From positions 1-64,000 of the forward strand of contig NZ_JACXAE010000054.1 in the NCBI RefSeq assembly GCF_014698965.1: 64,000 bases of DNA, written 5' to 3'. Positions within the stretch are counted from its first letter, which is position 1, and each line of letters begins with the position of its first letter. Below, one piece after another: positions 18,661 through 32,244 of the stretch. Made by a program: the position numbers and the translations under genes. Source of the DNA: Iningainema tapete BLCC-T55 (lineage in GTDB: Bacteria > Cyanobacteriota > Cyanobacteriia > Cyanobacteriales > Nostocaceae). A model generated the notes under the pieces. It saw only the letters and a list, made by a program, of their open reading frames with translations. It was not told the DNA's origin and made no database searches.

Positions 18661-18987
18661 ATGACTTACCAAATACGCGACCAAGAGAGCCATCTTCAAG
18701 TACCAAGAGGTATTGACGCCGATAAAATTCTGGAACTTGAGGAGAAAGTAGAGTTTTTATTAGAACAAATAGAGAGCTTAAAACAATATCTGTGTCACAA
18801 GAATTACGAACTGCAACAGATAGAGCAAGAGTTGGGTTATACAAATAAAGAGTTGCGCGATGCACTTAATGCAAAGTTACTAAATATTAATGAGGCGATG
18901 GAATTAGCTAAAAACTTATTGGCAAGCAATAAGCCTACGAAGGATATTCTAGCTGAATTACTCATCGCTATCTATAGCTCTTGGTAA
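18661..18987 (+). CDS. Small coiled-coil protein of unknown function
   Basis: 108 residues, not assigned to a family. From residue 21 on it is predicted to be almost all helix with heptad-like leucines (ILELEEKVEFLLEQIESLK, then QQIEQELGYTNKEL). It lies upstream of a receiver-domain gene in the same direction, in a cluster of signalling genes, so it could be a partner or dimerisation protein. The gene call rests on plausible composition and position, not on recognised homology. Confidence 0.5.
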   Translation: MTYQIRDQESHLQVPRGIDADKILELEEKVEFLLEQIESLKQYLCHKNYELQQIEQELGYTNKELRDALNAKLLNINEAMELAKNLLASNKPTKDILAELLIAIYSSW

Positions 18988-19065
18988 TTAGCATTTAACG
19001 CTTTTTTCAAGCATTAGAATAGGTCGCTAGTAATAGCAATCACTAACTTGGAGGTTAAATTTAAA

Positions 19066-19554
19066 ATGCTAAATCGTAGTATGCCAAATAGTTTTTGCGA
19101 CTTGCATCCTCAAAAAGATAGAGAGCCGATCAACCATTACCAAAATGCACAAAGTAATTCTCCATCTCCTGCCCTTGATGGCTTGCGCGTATTTGTGGTA
19201 GATGACAATGCAGATAATCTGAAGTTGGTGAAGATCATTTTTGAAGAGTACCAGGCTGAGGTGGAGACGGCAACTTCAGTGGATGAAGCTATTGAAGTGA
19301 TAGAAGAGTGGAAACCAGACATTCTGATCAGCGATATCAGTATGCCACACAAGGATGGCTATTCGCTAATTCGCTCAATCAGAATCAAAGAAGCAGAGGT
19401 TGGTGGGTTTCTTCCCGCTGTTGCTCTTACAGGTTGTGTGTTTCCAGAAAACAGTCGTCTAGTTTTCAATGCCGGGTTTCAGATGTTTATTCTTAAGCCA
19501 TTTGAGGCTTTGGAGCTAGTTGCAGTTGTGGCAAAACTTACTGGAAGAACCTGA
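19066..19554 (+). CDS. Response regulator receiver protein
   Basis: About 162 residues: a roughly 40-residue N-terminal extension and one REC domain (VFVVDDNADN, phosphoacceptor Asp in ILISDISMPH, VALTG, and Lys in FILKPF). It resembles the C-terminal REC of the nearby CheB-CheR hybrid, so it may be fed by that kinase or derived from such a protein. The ATG at 19066 is chosen because GGAGG (19050-19054) is spaced 11 bp before it; the TTG at 19048 overlaps that ribosome binding site. No output domain. Confidence 0.8.
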   Translation: MLNRSMPNSFCDLHPQKDREPINHYQNAQSNSPSPALDGLRVFVVDDNADNLKLVKIIFEEYQAEVETATSVDEAIEVIEEWKPDILISDISMPHKDGYSLIRSIRIKEAEVGGFLPAVALTGCVFPENSRLVFNAGFQMFILKPFEALELVAVVAKLTGRT

Positions 19555-19558
19555 ACGT

Positions 19559-19586
19559 GTAGAGACGTTACATGTAACGTCTCTAC
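19559..19586. repeat. GTAGAGACG palindrome copy
   Basis: Perfect 28-bp palindrome GTAGAGACGTTACA/TGTAACGTCTCTAC between the receiver gene and the convergent gyrB. Member of the dispersed family described in the findings; it may double as a terminator. Confidence 0.8.
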
Positions 19587-19610
19587 GTGATCGGTGTACC
19601 CCCACCCGTA

Positions 19611-24641
<5,031 letters not shown>

Positions 24642-24650
24642 TTATAAGAA

Positions 24651-24731
24651 GGCTAATAGCTAATGGCTAATGGTTAATAGCTAAAAACAATTAACAATTA
24701 GCAATTAGCAATTAACAATTAGCAATTAACA
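24651..24731. repeat. TTAGCTATTAGCCATTAGC-type repeat tract
   Basis: Tandem, partly palindromic units of TAATGGCTAA / AATTAGCAATTAAC directly before the miaA start codon. Similar tracts lie at 36061, 46521, 48857 and 62497. They are not a CRISPR: units are about 8-10 bp with no spacers. Confidence 0.65.
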
Positions 24732-25640
24732 ATGACTAAATTAATTGTGATTTGTGGCGCAACAGCAACAGGTAAGTCGGGGTTAGCCTTGACTTTAGCT
24801 ACGCGACTGGGTTCTATAATTCTCAGCGCCGATTCCCGTCAAGTATACAGGGAATTTAATATTGGTACAGCTAAGCCAACTTTAGCTGAACAAAAATTAG
24901 TACCGCATTATTTAATTAATATCTGCGCACCAACAGACACAATGACGGTAGCAGACTACCAAGAACAAGCTCAAGCCCTCATTTCTTCTCCCCCACTCCC
25001 CCACTCCCCTACTCCCCTCCTCCTCGTTGGTGGTACTGGTTTATACATACGTTCTATCACCCAAGGGATGAAGATTCCTAGAGTAGCACCGCAGCCGGAA
25101 TTGCGATCGCAACTCGAATCTCTCGGTCAAACACAACTTTACGCTATGCTACAACAAGTTGACCCTGTTGCAGCACAGAAAATATATCCTAACGATATGG
25201 TGCGGACTTTAAGAGCATTGGAAGTATTTTATGTTACTGGTATGCCAATTTCTGCTCAGCAAGGCGAAAATCCGCCCAACTATCCCATACTGCAAATTGG
25301 TTTAGATTGTGATTCTGCTCACCTCACTACCCGGATTGCACAACGGACAGAAAACATGATAGCAGATGGCTTAGTTGGGGAAGTTGAATACCTTTGTCAG
25401 AAATATGGTGTTGACTTACCGTTGCTGAATACTTTAGGTTATCAAGAAATCAAGCAATACTTAGCTGGAGATATTTCTTTGGATAAAGCTAAAGAATTAA
25501 CTGTTTTGCATACTAGGCAATTTGCCAAGCGACAACGTACTTGGTTTAGAGCATATCCTCAAATAGAATGGTTTGATGCCAACAGTTCTGATTTAATCGA
25601 GCAAGTTTGGCAGCGGGTGCAGAATTTTATTGCTAATTAA
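24732..25640 (+). CDS. miaA: tRNA dimethylallyltransferase MiaA
   Basis: 302 residues. It transfers a dimethylallyl group to N6 of A37 in tRNAs reading U-starting codons. P-loop GATATGKSGLA (residues 9-19), substrate motif SADSRQVYREFNIGTAKP, LLVGGTGLYIRS, and the family C-terminal RQFAKRQRTWFR. The segment SSPPLPHSPTPL (about residues 85-97) is an in-frame short-tandem-repeat insertion in a surface position preceding LLLVGGTG. The start codon follows an AT-rich repeat tract that leaves no clear ribosome binding site. Divergent from gyrB. Confidence 0.92.
   Translation: MTKLIVICGATATGKSGLALTLATRLGSIILSADSRQVYREFNIGTAKPTLAEQKLVPHYLINICAPTDTMTVADYQEQAQALISSPPLPHSPTPLLLVGGTGLYIRSITQGMKIPRVAPQPELRSQLESLGQTQLYAMLQQVDPVAAQKIYPNDMVRTLRALEVFYVTGMPISAQQGENPPNYPILQIGLDCDSAHLTTRIAQRTENMIADGLVGEVEYLCQKYGVDLPLLNTLGYQEIKQYLAGDISLDKAKELTVLHTRQFAKRQRTWFRAYPQIEWFDANSSDLIEQVWQRVQNFIAN
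24987..25023 (+). repeat. CCCCACT-type tandem heptamers inside miaA
   Basis: Repeats of CCCCACT / CCCCTACT kept in frame. Closely related to the STRR heptamers described in heterocystous cyanobacteria. Confidence 0.6.
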
Positions 25641-25652
25641 TCTATCATAACC

Positions 25653-26384
25653 ATGAACAATAAAATTAATATCATATTCAATATTTCGCTCATATTCAAT
25701 ATTTTGCTACTATTGCTTTGCAACTTATTTATATCGAAAATGGGTGGACTGCCCTATTTATTAAACAAATTTTTGCAGAAGTATTATTATAAAGTCAATG
25801 AATACCATTCTACATACCTCCATAAAAAAAGCCAGTTTGAAATACTGCCTAAATCAGAGTCAGCAATCATTTTTTTGGGAGATAGCTTAACTGAAGAATG
25901 TCAATGGGCAGAGTTACTAGAAAATCCTCAGATTAAAAACCGTGGTATTAGCGGTGATACAACAGAAAGAATATTGTATCGCCTAAACGCGATCGTAGAG
26001 TCAAAACCCAGAAAAATCTTCTTTATGATCGGTATCAATGACTTAGTTAATGAAGGCAAATCTGTAGAAAAGACTTTGGCAGGATACGAAAATATTTTAA
26101 CTAGATTTAGTAATGAAATACCCAATACGAAAGTATTTATTCAAAGCGTTTTACCTGTAAACAACAAATTTCGCTACTGGCAAAACAATAACAATATATT
26201 GCAAATGAATCAGAAATTAAAAGAATTAGCTCAAAAATTTAACTATGAATATATAGATGTGTTTTCTCTTTTATTAGATTCTCAAAATCAATTAGATGCT
26301 AAATATACTTTAGATGGACTGCATTTAAATGGTCAAGGATATTTAGTTTGGAAACAAGCTATTGAAAAATATGTGATTGATTGA
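25653..26384 (+). CDS. SGNH/GDSL-family hydrolase
   Basis: 243 residues with an N-terminal membrane segment (FNILLLLLCNLFI). Catalytic blocks are IIFLGDSLTEE (block I Ser), NRGISGDTT (block II Gly), FFMIGINDLV (block III Asn) and LDGLHLNGQGY (block V Asp-His). This order marks SGNH esterases/lipases of the platelet-activating-factor acetylhydrolase type. It follows miaA by 12 bp and may be cotranscribed. Its composition is AT-rich compared with neighbours. The substrate is unknown; a lipid or O-acetylated glycan is likely. Confidence 0.82.
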   Translation: MNNKINIIFNISLIFNILLLLLCNLFISKMGGLPYLLNKFLQKYYYKVNEYHSTYLHKKSQFEILPKSESAIIFLGDSLTEECQWAELLENPQIKNRGISGDTTERILYRLNAIVESKPRKIFFMIGINDLVNEGKSVEKTLAGYENILTRFSNEIPNTKVFIQSVLPVNNKFRYWQNNNNILQMNQKLKELAQKFNYEYIDVFSLLLDSQNQLDAKYTLDGLHLNGQGYLVWKQAIEKYVID

Positions 26385-26392
26385 TCATCCCA

Positions 26393-26426
26393 AGATACCC
26401 GACTTCGTAAAAGTTGTCGGGTATCT
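26393..26426. repeat. Palindrome AGATACCCGAC / GTCGGGTATCT
   Basis: Arms AGATACCCGACTT and AAGTTGTCGGGTATCT, 9 bp after the hydrolase stop. Copies in the same position relative to a gene end occur at 29649-29684 and 42595-42627. Terminator-like. Confidence 0.65.
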
Positions 26427-26513
26427 ATGATTTGTAAGAGTTTTAGGTTATGGCTACCACTTTAACTCTAATTCTTGCCACAATAAGTAGGTAGGCGTAA
26501 ATAAATGCTCGTT

Positions 26514-26537
26514 GGTAGTAAGGGCTTCAGCCCTTAT
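26514..26537. repeat. Palindrome AAGGGCTTCAGCCCTT
   Basis: GTAGTAAGGGCTTCAGCCCTTATA, the reverse-oriented relative of the copy at 1848-1873, in the 250-bp gap before the glcD-like gene. Confidence 0.6.
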
Positions 26538-26640
26538 AACTTACTCGCTGAGCGCTCTCACGGTACTACGAACGTAGAATTTATTTTATATTTAATTTTA
26601 CCTACTTACTTATAAACATCTACCTTAACTACAAAAACCC

Positions 26641-28116
26641 ATGCTCATCCAAGATAAACAACAACGTAACTGGAAACCCATCATCAAACAATTTGAAGCT
26701 GTAGTTGGCAAAAATGGTGTTGTGCAACGTCGAGAAGAACTCATTACCTATGAGTGTGATGGACTAACTAGTTATCGTCAACGCCCCGCTGTGGTAGTAT
26801 TGCCCAGAACTACAGAACAAGTAGCGGAGGTGGTGAAGATATGCGATCGCAACTCCATCCCCTTCATTGCACGCGGTGCTGGTACTGGTTTATCTGGTGG
26901 TGCATTGGCTGTAGAAAACTGCGTTTTAATTGTCACATCTTTAATGCGGCAAATACTAAATGTAGACTTAGATAATCAGCGTGTAGTTGTTCAACCAGGA
27001 GTAATTAACAACTGGGTAACACAAGCAGTGAGTGGTGCTGGATTTTACTACGCTCCCGATCCTTCTAGCCAAATTATCTGCTCCATTGGTGGTAATGTAG
27101 CAGAAAACTCAGGTGGAGTACATTGCTTGAAGTATGGTGTTACAACTAACCACGTTTTAGGATTAAAACTAGTCCTCCCCGATGGTTCAATTGTAGACGT
27201 GGGCGGACAAATTCCCGAAATGCCCGGTTATGATTTAACAGGTATATTTGTGGGTTCCGAAGGTACATTGGGTATTGCCACAGAAATCACACTGCGAATT
27301 CTCAAAAGTGCCGAATCAATCTGTGTGCTTTTAGCAGATTTTACCAACATAGAAGCTGCTGGGGCGAGTGTTTCCGATATTATCAGCGCGGGGATCATTC
27401 CAGGGGGCATGGAAATCATGGATAACCTCAGCATCAACGCTGTGGAAGATGTAGCTTGCACTAATTGTTACCCCCGTGATGCTGTTGCTATTTTGTTAGT
27501 CGAAATTGATGGTTTGGCTGTAGAAGTTGCCGCAAACAAACAGCGTATTGCGGAAATCTGTAAAAATAATGGTGCGCGTAATATTACAATTGCAAGCGAT
27601 CCAGAGCAGCGCTTAAAATTATGGAAAGGACGTAAAGCCGCTTTTGCCGCAGCCGGACATGTAAGTCCAGATTATTACGTACAAGATGGTGTCATTCCTC
27701 GTACTCAATTACCCTACGTACTAGGAGAAATAGAAGCATTAAGTCAGAAATACGGTTATCGCATTGCCAACGTGTTTCATGCTGGCGATGGTAATCTTCA
27801 CCCACTAATTCTCTACGATAATTCCATCCCCGGAGCATTAGAAGAAGTGGAAGAAGTCGGCGGAGAAATTCTCAAGCTTTGTGTTAGGGTAGGTGGAAGT
27901 ATTTCTGGTGAACATGGAATTGGCGCAGATAAAAAATGCTACATGCCAGATATGTTTACAGATGTTGATTTAGAAACCATGCAATTGGTGCGTCAAGCCT
28001 ATAATCCCAAAGGTTTAGCGAATCCTGGCAAGATTTTTCCTACACCGCGCACTTGTGGTGAAGCTGCTAAGGCTATGAGTGATGCTAAGAAGTTTGAGGA
28101 AGTGTCCAGGTTTTAG
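26641..28116 (+). CDS. glcD: FAD-linked glycolate oxidase/dehydrogenase subunit GlcD
   Basis: 491 residues. FAD-binding type 4 (PCMH) domain about 55-235, with the FAD contact PFIARGAGTGLSGGALA and PDPSSQIICSIGGNVAENSGG. The C-terminal FAD-linked oxidase domain has the conserved NVFHAGDGNLHP and GGSISGEHGIGADK. The family oxidises glycolate or D-lactate; in cyanobacteria glycolate dehydrogenase removes photorespiratory glycolate. No GlcE or GlcF genes are adjacent, so it may function alone or with distant partners. The substrate is inferred from family. Confidence 0.88.
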   Translation: MLIQDKQQRNWKPIIKQFEAVVGKNGVVQRREELITYECDGLTSYRQRPAVVVLPRTTEQVAEVVKICDRNSIPFIARGAGTGLSGGALAVENCVLIVTSLMRQILNVDLDNQRVVVQPGVINNWVTQAVSGAGFYYAPDPSSQIICSIGGNVAENSGGVHCLKYGVTTNHVLGLKLVLPDGSIVDVGGQIPEMPGYDLTGIFVGSEGTLGIATEITLRILKSAESICVLLADFTNIEAAGASVSDIISAGIIPGGMEIMDNLSINAVEDVACTNCYPRDAVAILLVEIDGLAVEVAANKQRIAEICKNNGARNITIASDPEQRLKLWKGRKAAFAAAGHVSPDYYVQDGVIPRTQLPYVLGEIEALSQKYGYRIANVFHAGDGNLHPLILYDNSIPGALEEVEEVGGEILKLCVRVGGSISGEHGIGADKKCYMPDMFTDVDLETMQLVRQAYNPKGLANPGKIFPTPRTCGEAAKAMSDAKKFEEVSRF

Positions 28117-28122
28117 AAATAC

Positions 28123-28150
28123 GTAGAGACGCGATTAATCGCGTCTTTAC
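28123..28150. repeat. GTAGAGACG palindrome copy
   Basis: GTAGAGACGCGATT/AATCGCGTCTTTAC, one mismatch, 6 bp after the glcD-like stop. Confidence 0.75.
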
Positions 28151-28167
28151 AGGAGTACGGGAGAATT

Positions 28168-28196
28168 GTACAGATGCCCCGCCGGGACGTCTCTAC
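28168..28196. repeat. GTAGAGACG palindrome, degenerate copy
   Basis: GTACAGATGCCCC-GCC-GGGACGTCTCTAC, an imperfect family member 18 bp beyond the preceding copy. Confidence 0.6.
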
Positions 28197-28361
28197 GATT
28201 TCTTACTTATTAAGAATTGTAAAAGTTAATGAGGAGGCTTTTCTTATACCTAAGGATATGCAAAAATCTAGAAAGAGTATAATTTTGTCTCTACATTAGT
28301 AAATAAGCAATTACCTGCAAGTGTATATTCGCCATCCACAAGCAAGATTTGTAGGGATCGC

Positions 28362-29651
28362 ATGAATATAGATCCATCGCAATCTACCACAGAGTTAATA
28401 CAAAGTAATTCGGATATTCTTCAACTAGATTTAGCTAAGCACTATTATCGTAATTTTGAAGCGTTAGTGCGACGTATAACTGAGCTAATTCGCGACAGTC
28501 TCGAAGAAAGTCAGGTTTTGCAAACGGTTATTCAGGAATTAGCTCAGGTTTTAAAGGCAACTTCATGTCAAATTGAACTTTACAGCACTTGTCGCACAAC
28601 AGCAACTGTTACCTATGAGTACACAACTACCTCAGCTCAGCGCTTGGGATCGATAAGGCAGATAGCAGACTTTCCAGAATATCAGCCACTTTTGCAAAAA
28701 CAAGCTCTACACTCGGTGGAAATTGTTCCAGGATGGAACCCTCAGTTAAATGTAGTGACGCATTTGGCTTATCCGATTTTCGATGCTTGTGGGATACTGG
28801 GAAATGTTTGGGTGACAAGACTAACAAAAGAAGTTTTTGATGAATTTGAACTTATGTTAGTGGAGCAGGTAGCAAGTCAATGTGCGATCGCTATTCGCCA
28901 ATTTAGACTTTACCAATTAGCACAAACACAGGTGATCGAACTAGAAAAACTTGAGCATTTGAAAAAAGAATTCCTCAGAAGCCTTTCGCGTGAATTACGC
29001 ACACCAATTACTAGCATCAACCTCGCCGCCCAAACTCTAGAAAGTCTACTCCAACAAATAGGAGTAACAGAAATAGAGCTAGTTCCTCAGCTATTGCAGA
29101 TTCTACATAACGAATGTCATCGAGAAAGCAAATTAATTGACGATTTACTCACACTCACCTATTTAGAAGCCGACGCCGAACCTCTGACTCCCATTGTAAT
29201 TGAATTGCAAACCTGGCTTCCCGCGATTGTTGAGTCTTTTCGAGAACGTGCTAGTTGTCAAAGGCTCAAGTTAAACTTGAAAATGCAGAGTGAACTTCCT
29301 CCATTAGAGACAGATGTCACAGATTTAGAACGTATTATCACTGAATTACTCAACAACGCCTGTAAATTTACACCAGCAGGTGGAGCGATCGCAATTTCTG
29401 TTTCCCAAAAGGTAGACACAGTACTTCTGAGTATCAGTAATTCCGGAGTTGAAATTGCCCAAAATGAACTGTCACGCATTTTTGAACCCTTCTACCGCAT
29501 CCCCAACAACGATCCTTGGAGATATGGTGGCAGTGGATTAGGTTTAGCATTAGTTCGTAAACTTGTCAAGCACTTGGGAGGCTCAATTTCTGTAGAGAGT
29601 GCAGCAGGTTCCACCACCTTCACTCTAGAATTTCCCCAGTTCCCTCCCTAG
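28362..29651 (+). CDS. GAF-domain sensor histidine kinase lacking the phospho-His
   Basis: 429 residues: GAF-like sensor (about 35-190), HisKA-like dimerisation helix (about 195-265) and HATPase (about 310-427) with N-box ITELLNNACKFTP, NSGVEIAQNEL and GGSGLGLALVRKL. The H-box reads LSRELRTPITS where the family has SHELRTP: residue 210 is Arg (codon CGT), so the normal phosphoacceptor is absent. It may be a pseudokinase, regulate another kinase by dimerising, or be recently inactivated (CAT to CGT is a single change). The ATPase half looks intact. No partner regulator is adjacent. Confidence 0.82.
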   Translation: MNIDPSQSTTELIQSNSDILQLDLAKHYYRNFEALVRRITELIRDSLEESQVLQTVIQELAQVLKATSCQIELYSTCRTTATVTYEYTTTSAQRLGSIRQIADFPEYQPLLQKQALHSVEIVPGWNPQLNVVTHLAYPIFDACGILGNVWVTRLTKEVFDEFELMLVEQVASQCAIAIRQFRLYQLAQTQVIELEKLEHLKKEFLRSLSRELRTPITSINLAAQTLESLLQQIGVTEIELVPQLLQILHNECHRESKLIDDLLTLTYLEADAEPLTPIVIELQTWLPAIVESFRERASCQRLKLNLKMQSELPPLETDVTDLERIITELLNNACKFTPAGGAIAISVSQKVDTVLLSISNSGVEIAQNELSRIFEPFYRIPNNDPWRYGGSGLGLALVRKLVKHLGGSISVESAAGSTTFTLEFPQFPP

Positions 29652-29684
29652 ATCCCCGACTTCGTAAAAGTTGTCGGGGATCTA
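29649..29684. repeat. Palindrome TAGATCCCCGAC / GTCGGGGATCTA
   Basis: It encloses the stop codon of the kinase gene (TAG 29649-29651), same family as 26393-26426 and 42595-42627. The position suggests a terminator role or an insertion at the gene end. Confidence 0.65.
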
Positions 29685-29768
29685 AGAAGACGAAATTCAT
29701 TCCTAAAGCAGTAATTTCAGAAGTCAGAAAAAACTACTATATAAGAAAAGGCTTTACGAATCTTCATA

Positions 29769-30662
29769 ATGAGTGTAACTACACAGCAGCTACAAACACA
29801 ATACTCTTTTGAGAAACACATTTGGACTTGGCAGGGGTATAAAATTCAGTATACCGTTATGGGTACTGGATGTCCGTTGGTACTAGTTCATGGTTTCGGT
29901 GCTTCCATCGGACATTGGCGGAAAAACATTCCCGTTTTAGCCGCCGCAGGCTACCGGGTATATGCCATTGATCTGTTGGGATTTGGCGGTTCCGATAAAC
30001 CACCATTGAAATACACTGTAGATGTGTGGGTAGAACTGCTAAAAGATTTTTGGACAGCACACATTCAAGAAAGAGCCGTATTTATCGGTAACTCCATCGG
30101 CGCACTCTTAAGTTTGATAGTAGTGACAGAACATCCAGAAATTGTCGCAGGCGGTGTTTTAATTAATAGTGCAGGTGGATTAAGCCATCGCCCCCACGAA
30201 CTAAACCCACCACTACGAGTTGCTATGGCAGGTTTTAACAGGCTCGTTGGTCATCCCATCACGGGTAAATTGGTATTCAACCGTGTTCGACAAAAATCTC
30301 AAATTCGCCGTACCTTATACCAAGTTTATCGCGATCGCTCAGCCGTCACCGATGAACTAGTCGATTTGCTATATGCCCCTTCTTGCGATCCTGGTGCGCA
30401 GCAAGTATTTGCTTCTATTCTCACAGCACCCCCAGGTCCAAGTCCAGTAGAACTATTGCCCAAAGTTGAACGTCCATTATTAGTAATATGGGGTGCAAAT
30501 GATCCTTGGACACCAATTACTGGCGCTAAAATTTATCAAAAAGCACGGGAAAATGGTAAAGAGATCAAAATTGTTCCCATTCCCGGTGCAGGGCATTGTC
30601 CCCACGATGAAGTACCAGATGTTGTGAATCGCGAAATTGTGGAGTGGTTGGCATCTTTATAA
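29769..30662 (+). CDS. Alpha/beta hydrolase
   Basis: 297 residues. Oxyanion/lid region LVLVHGFGASIGHWR, nucleophile elbow FIGNSIGAL (Ser), acid in IWGANDPWTP and His in IPGAGHCPHDE. It resembles the cyanobacterial and plastid alpha/beta hydrolases related to pheophytinase/haloalkane dehalogenase-like enzymes. The cap between residues about 145 and 210 is rich in Arg. No signal peptide, so cytoplasmic. The substrate is unknown; an ester in pigment or lipid metabolism is possible. Confidence 0.8.
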   Translation: MSVTTQQLQTQYSFEKHIWTWQGYKIQYTVMGTGCPLVLVHGFGASIGHWRKNIPVLAAAGYRVYAIDLLGFGGSDKPPLKYTVDVWVELLKDFWTAHIQERAVFIGNSIGALLSLIVVTEHPEIVAGGVLINSAGGLSHRPHELNPPLRVAMAGFNRLVGHPITGKLVFNRVRQKSQIRRTLYQVYRDRSAVTDELVDLLYAPSCDPGAQQVFASILTAPPGPSPVELLPKVERPLLVIWGANDPWTPITGAKIYQKARENGKEIKIVPIPGAGHCPHDEVPDVVNREIVEWLASL

Positions 30663-31601
30663 AAAAGAACGCGGATAAACACAGATGGTTATTATCTGTG
30701 TTTATCTGTGTACAGATTACTCCCTGCAAACAACCAATCCAAATTCTGCTGAATTACGACAATCCAACGAAATTGCTTGGTGTTATTTGCCACTGGTTGT
30801 CCATCACTATCTGGGTAGAAAATCTCTGACTGGGTTGGCGATTGGATTTGAGAAACCATACCGAACCTTGAACAATCTTGTTAATACAATATATCTAAAA
30901 TAGCAAGTATTAGGCTATGTCTGGCTTAACAAGCGTGCCTGGTAGTAGAGGTTCGCGATCGCGTTTGAATGTTAATGATATCTATGGCAAATATTCCAGA
31001 CAGCAGATATTCTTTGAGTATCAAGATTTTGAAAGGCTAGTTTCTATCATTTACTAAGCACTAAAATAAGTTGAAAAGTTAGCGATTAAGTAGGTGAACT
31101 TTGTGCGCGTAATTATGATTAATGTAGATGCACTCTAGATGCTGGGTATATAAAAGCGATTGGCTCTAAGATTGAATAATAATATTCTCATTTTCTGCAA
31201 GTGCCTTACTGCAGATAGTCGAAGATTGCTCGGGCGATCGCTGTGGACGGTTGAGCGGCGGGGGCTGCTGTATCAATTGTTGTATGAGGGCTAATACCTG
31301 CTAGCAGGTGGAGTAAAAAAGTGATGATGGCGGCTTGCATCAGTTTTTCTAGCATGGCAGACTCCTATCTTAGGGTGGATGTTTCTATAGTAGGTATTGA
31401 ATATTACGTCATGCACCTCTTACTATTGATATACCCATCCGAGGGATGCGAATCCGGAAATATCGTCAGTAAAATTGCTGACCAAGTTATGGTAGCTTGA
31501 CAAACCAGGGTTCTGAGCAAAACCTGGTTAGGGAATCCGAACAGCACTTCCCCTGTTGCAATCGTTAAAATGTACATAAATTAGTTACACCAGCACCTAC
31601 G
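30663..31601. other. Intergenic region containing one small ORF
   Basis: AT-rich 939 bp between the hydrolase and clpP. It begins with a short ATCTGTGTTTATCTGTG repeat. Apart from the 49-codon minus-strand ORF at 31206-31355 nothing coding is recognised. The clpP promoter should lie in its last 250 bp. Confidence 0.5.
31206..31355 (-). CDS. 49-residue small protein with hydrophobic N-terminus
   Basis: ATG start with TAGGAG about 6 bp upstream. The first 20 residues (MLEKLMQAAIITFLLHLLAG) form a potential membrane helix or signal peptide, followed by a Ala/Pro/Thr-rich tail ending AIARAIFDYLQ. The good ribosome binding site and biased composition support a real gene. I do not recognise the family; a small membrane protein is the best guess. 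Confidence 0.5.
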   Translation of the reverse strand: MLEKLMQAAIITFLLHLLAGISPHTTIDTAAPAAQPSTAIARAIFDYLQ

Positions 31602-32207
31602 ATGATTCCTGTCGTTATCGAACAATCAGGTCGAGGCGAACGCGCCTTTGACATCTACTCGCGGCTGTTACGTGAGCGCATTATTTTTCTGGGAGAGGCG
31701 ATTGATAGCAACGTAGCTAATTTAATTGTCGCTCAACTGCTATTTTTAGATTCTGAAGACTCGGAGAAAGACATTTATATGTATGTAAATTCTCCTGGTG
31801 GATCAGTGACAGCAGGAATGGGCATCTTTAACACAATGAAGCAAATCCGCCCGGATGTTTGTACCATTTGTACCGGATTAGCAGCAAGTATGGGCGCTTT
31901 TCTCCTTAGCGCTGGTACTAAGGGTAAGCGCATGAGTTTACCCAACTCGCGGATCATGATTCACCAACCTTTGGGTGGTGCTCAGGGACAAGCTACTGAT
32001 ATTGAAATTCAAGCTAGAGAAATTCTTTATCACAAGCGGCGGCTAAACGAATACTTAGCCGAACATACCGGGCAACCTTTAGAAAAGATTGCTGAAGATA
32101 CTGAGAGAGACTTTTTTATGTCTCCTGAAGAAGCTAAGGAATATGGCTTGGTTGATTCTGTAATCGATCGCCACGCTGCAGGTAGCCGTCCGATGGCGGT
32201 TGTTTAA
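31602..32207 (+). CDS. clpP: ATP-dependent Clp protease proteolytic subunit ClpP
   Basis: 201 residues. Serine peptidase S14 with the catalytic Ser in [14 protein letters not shown], His in [12 protein letters not shown] and Asp in [11 protein letters not shown]. The substrate-binding stretch [19 protein letters not shown] is intact, so this is a catalytic ClpP and not a ClpR. It forms the barrel of Clp proteases with ClpC/ClpX. Cyanobacteria have several clpP genes; which paralogue this is cannot be settled here. It ends 4 bp before a dispersed palindrome. Confidence 0.93.
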   Translation: MIPVVIEQSGRGERAFDIYSRLLRERIIFLGEAIDSNVANLIVAQLLFLDSEDSEKDIYMYVNSPGGSVTAGMGIFNTMKQIRPDVCTICTGLAASMGAFLLSAGTKGKRMSLPNSRIMIHQPLGGAQGQATDIEIQAREILYHKRRLNEYLAEHTGQPLEKIAEDTERDFFMSPEEAKEYGLVDSVIDRHAAGSRPMAVV

Positions 32208-32211
32208 ACAT

Positions 32212-32240
32212 GTAGAGACGTTCCGGCGGAACGTCTCTAC
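32212..32240. repeat. GTAGAGACG palindrome copy
   Basis: Perfect 13-bp arms GTAGAGACGTTCC / GGAACGTCTCTAC around GGC, between the convergent clpP and the next gene. Likely shared terminator. Confidence 0.8.
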
Positions 32241-32244
32241 GATT

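Noticed and set aside
24651-24731. Repeat tract that could look like a CRISPR array
   Set aside because: Units are only 8-10 bp, with no regular spacers, and the same tract type occurs singly in several gaps; it is a dispersed AT-rich repeat.
30663-31601. Search for tRNA or other structural RNA before clpP
   Set aside because: No cloverleaf-like arms, T-loop (GGTTCGAAT) or known ncRNA motif found there or elsewhere in the window.
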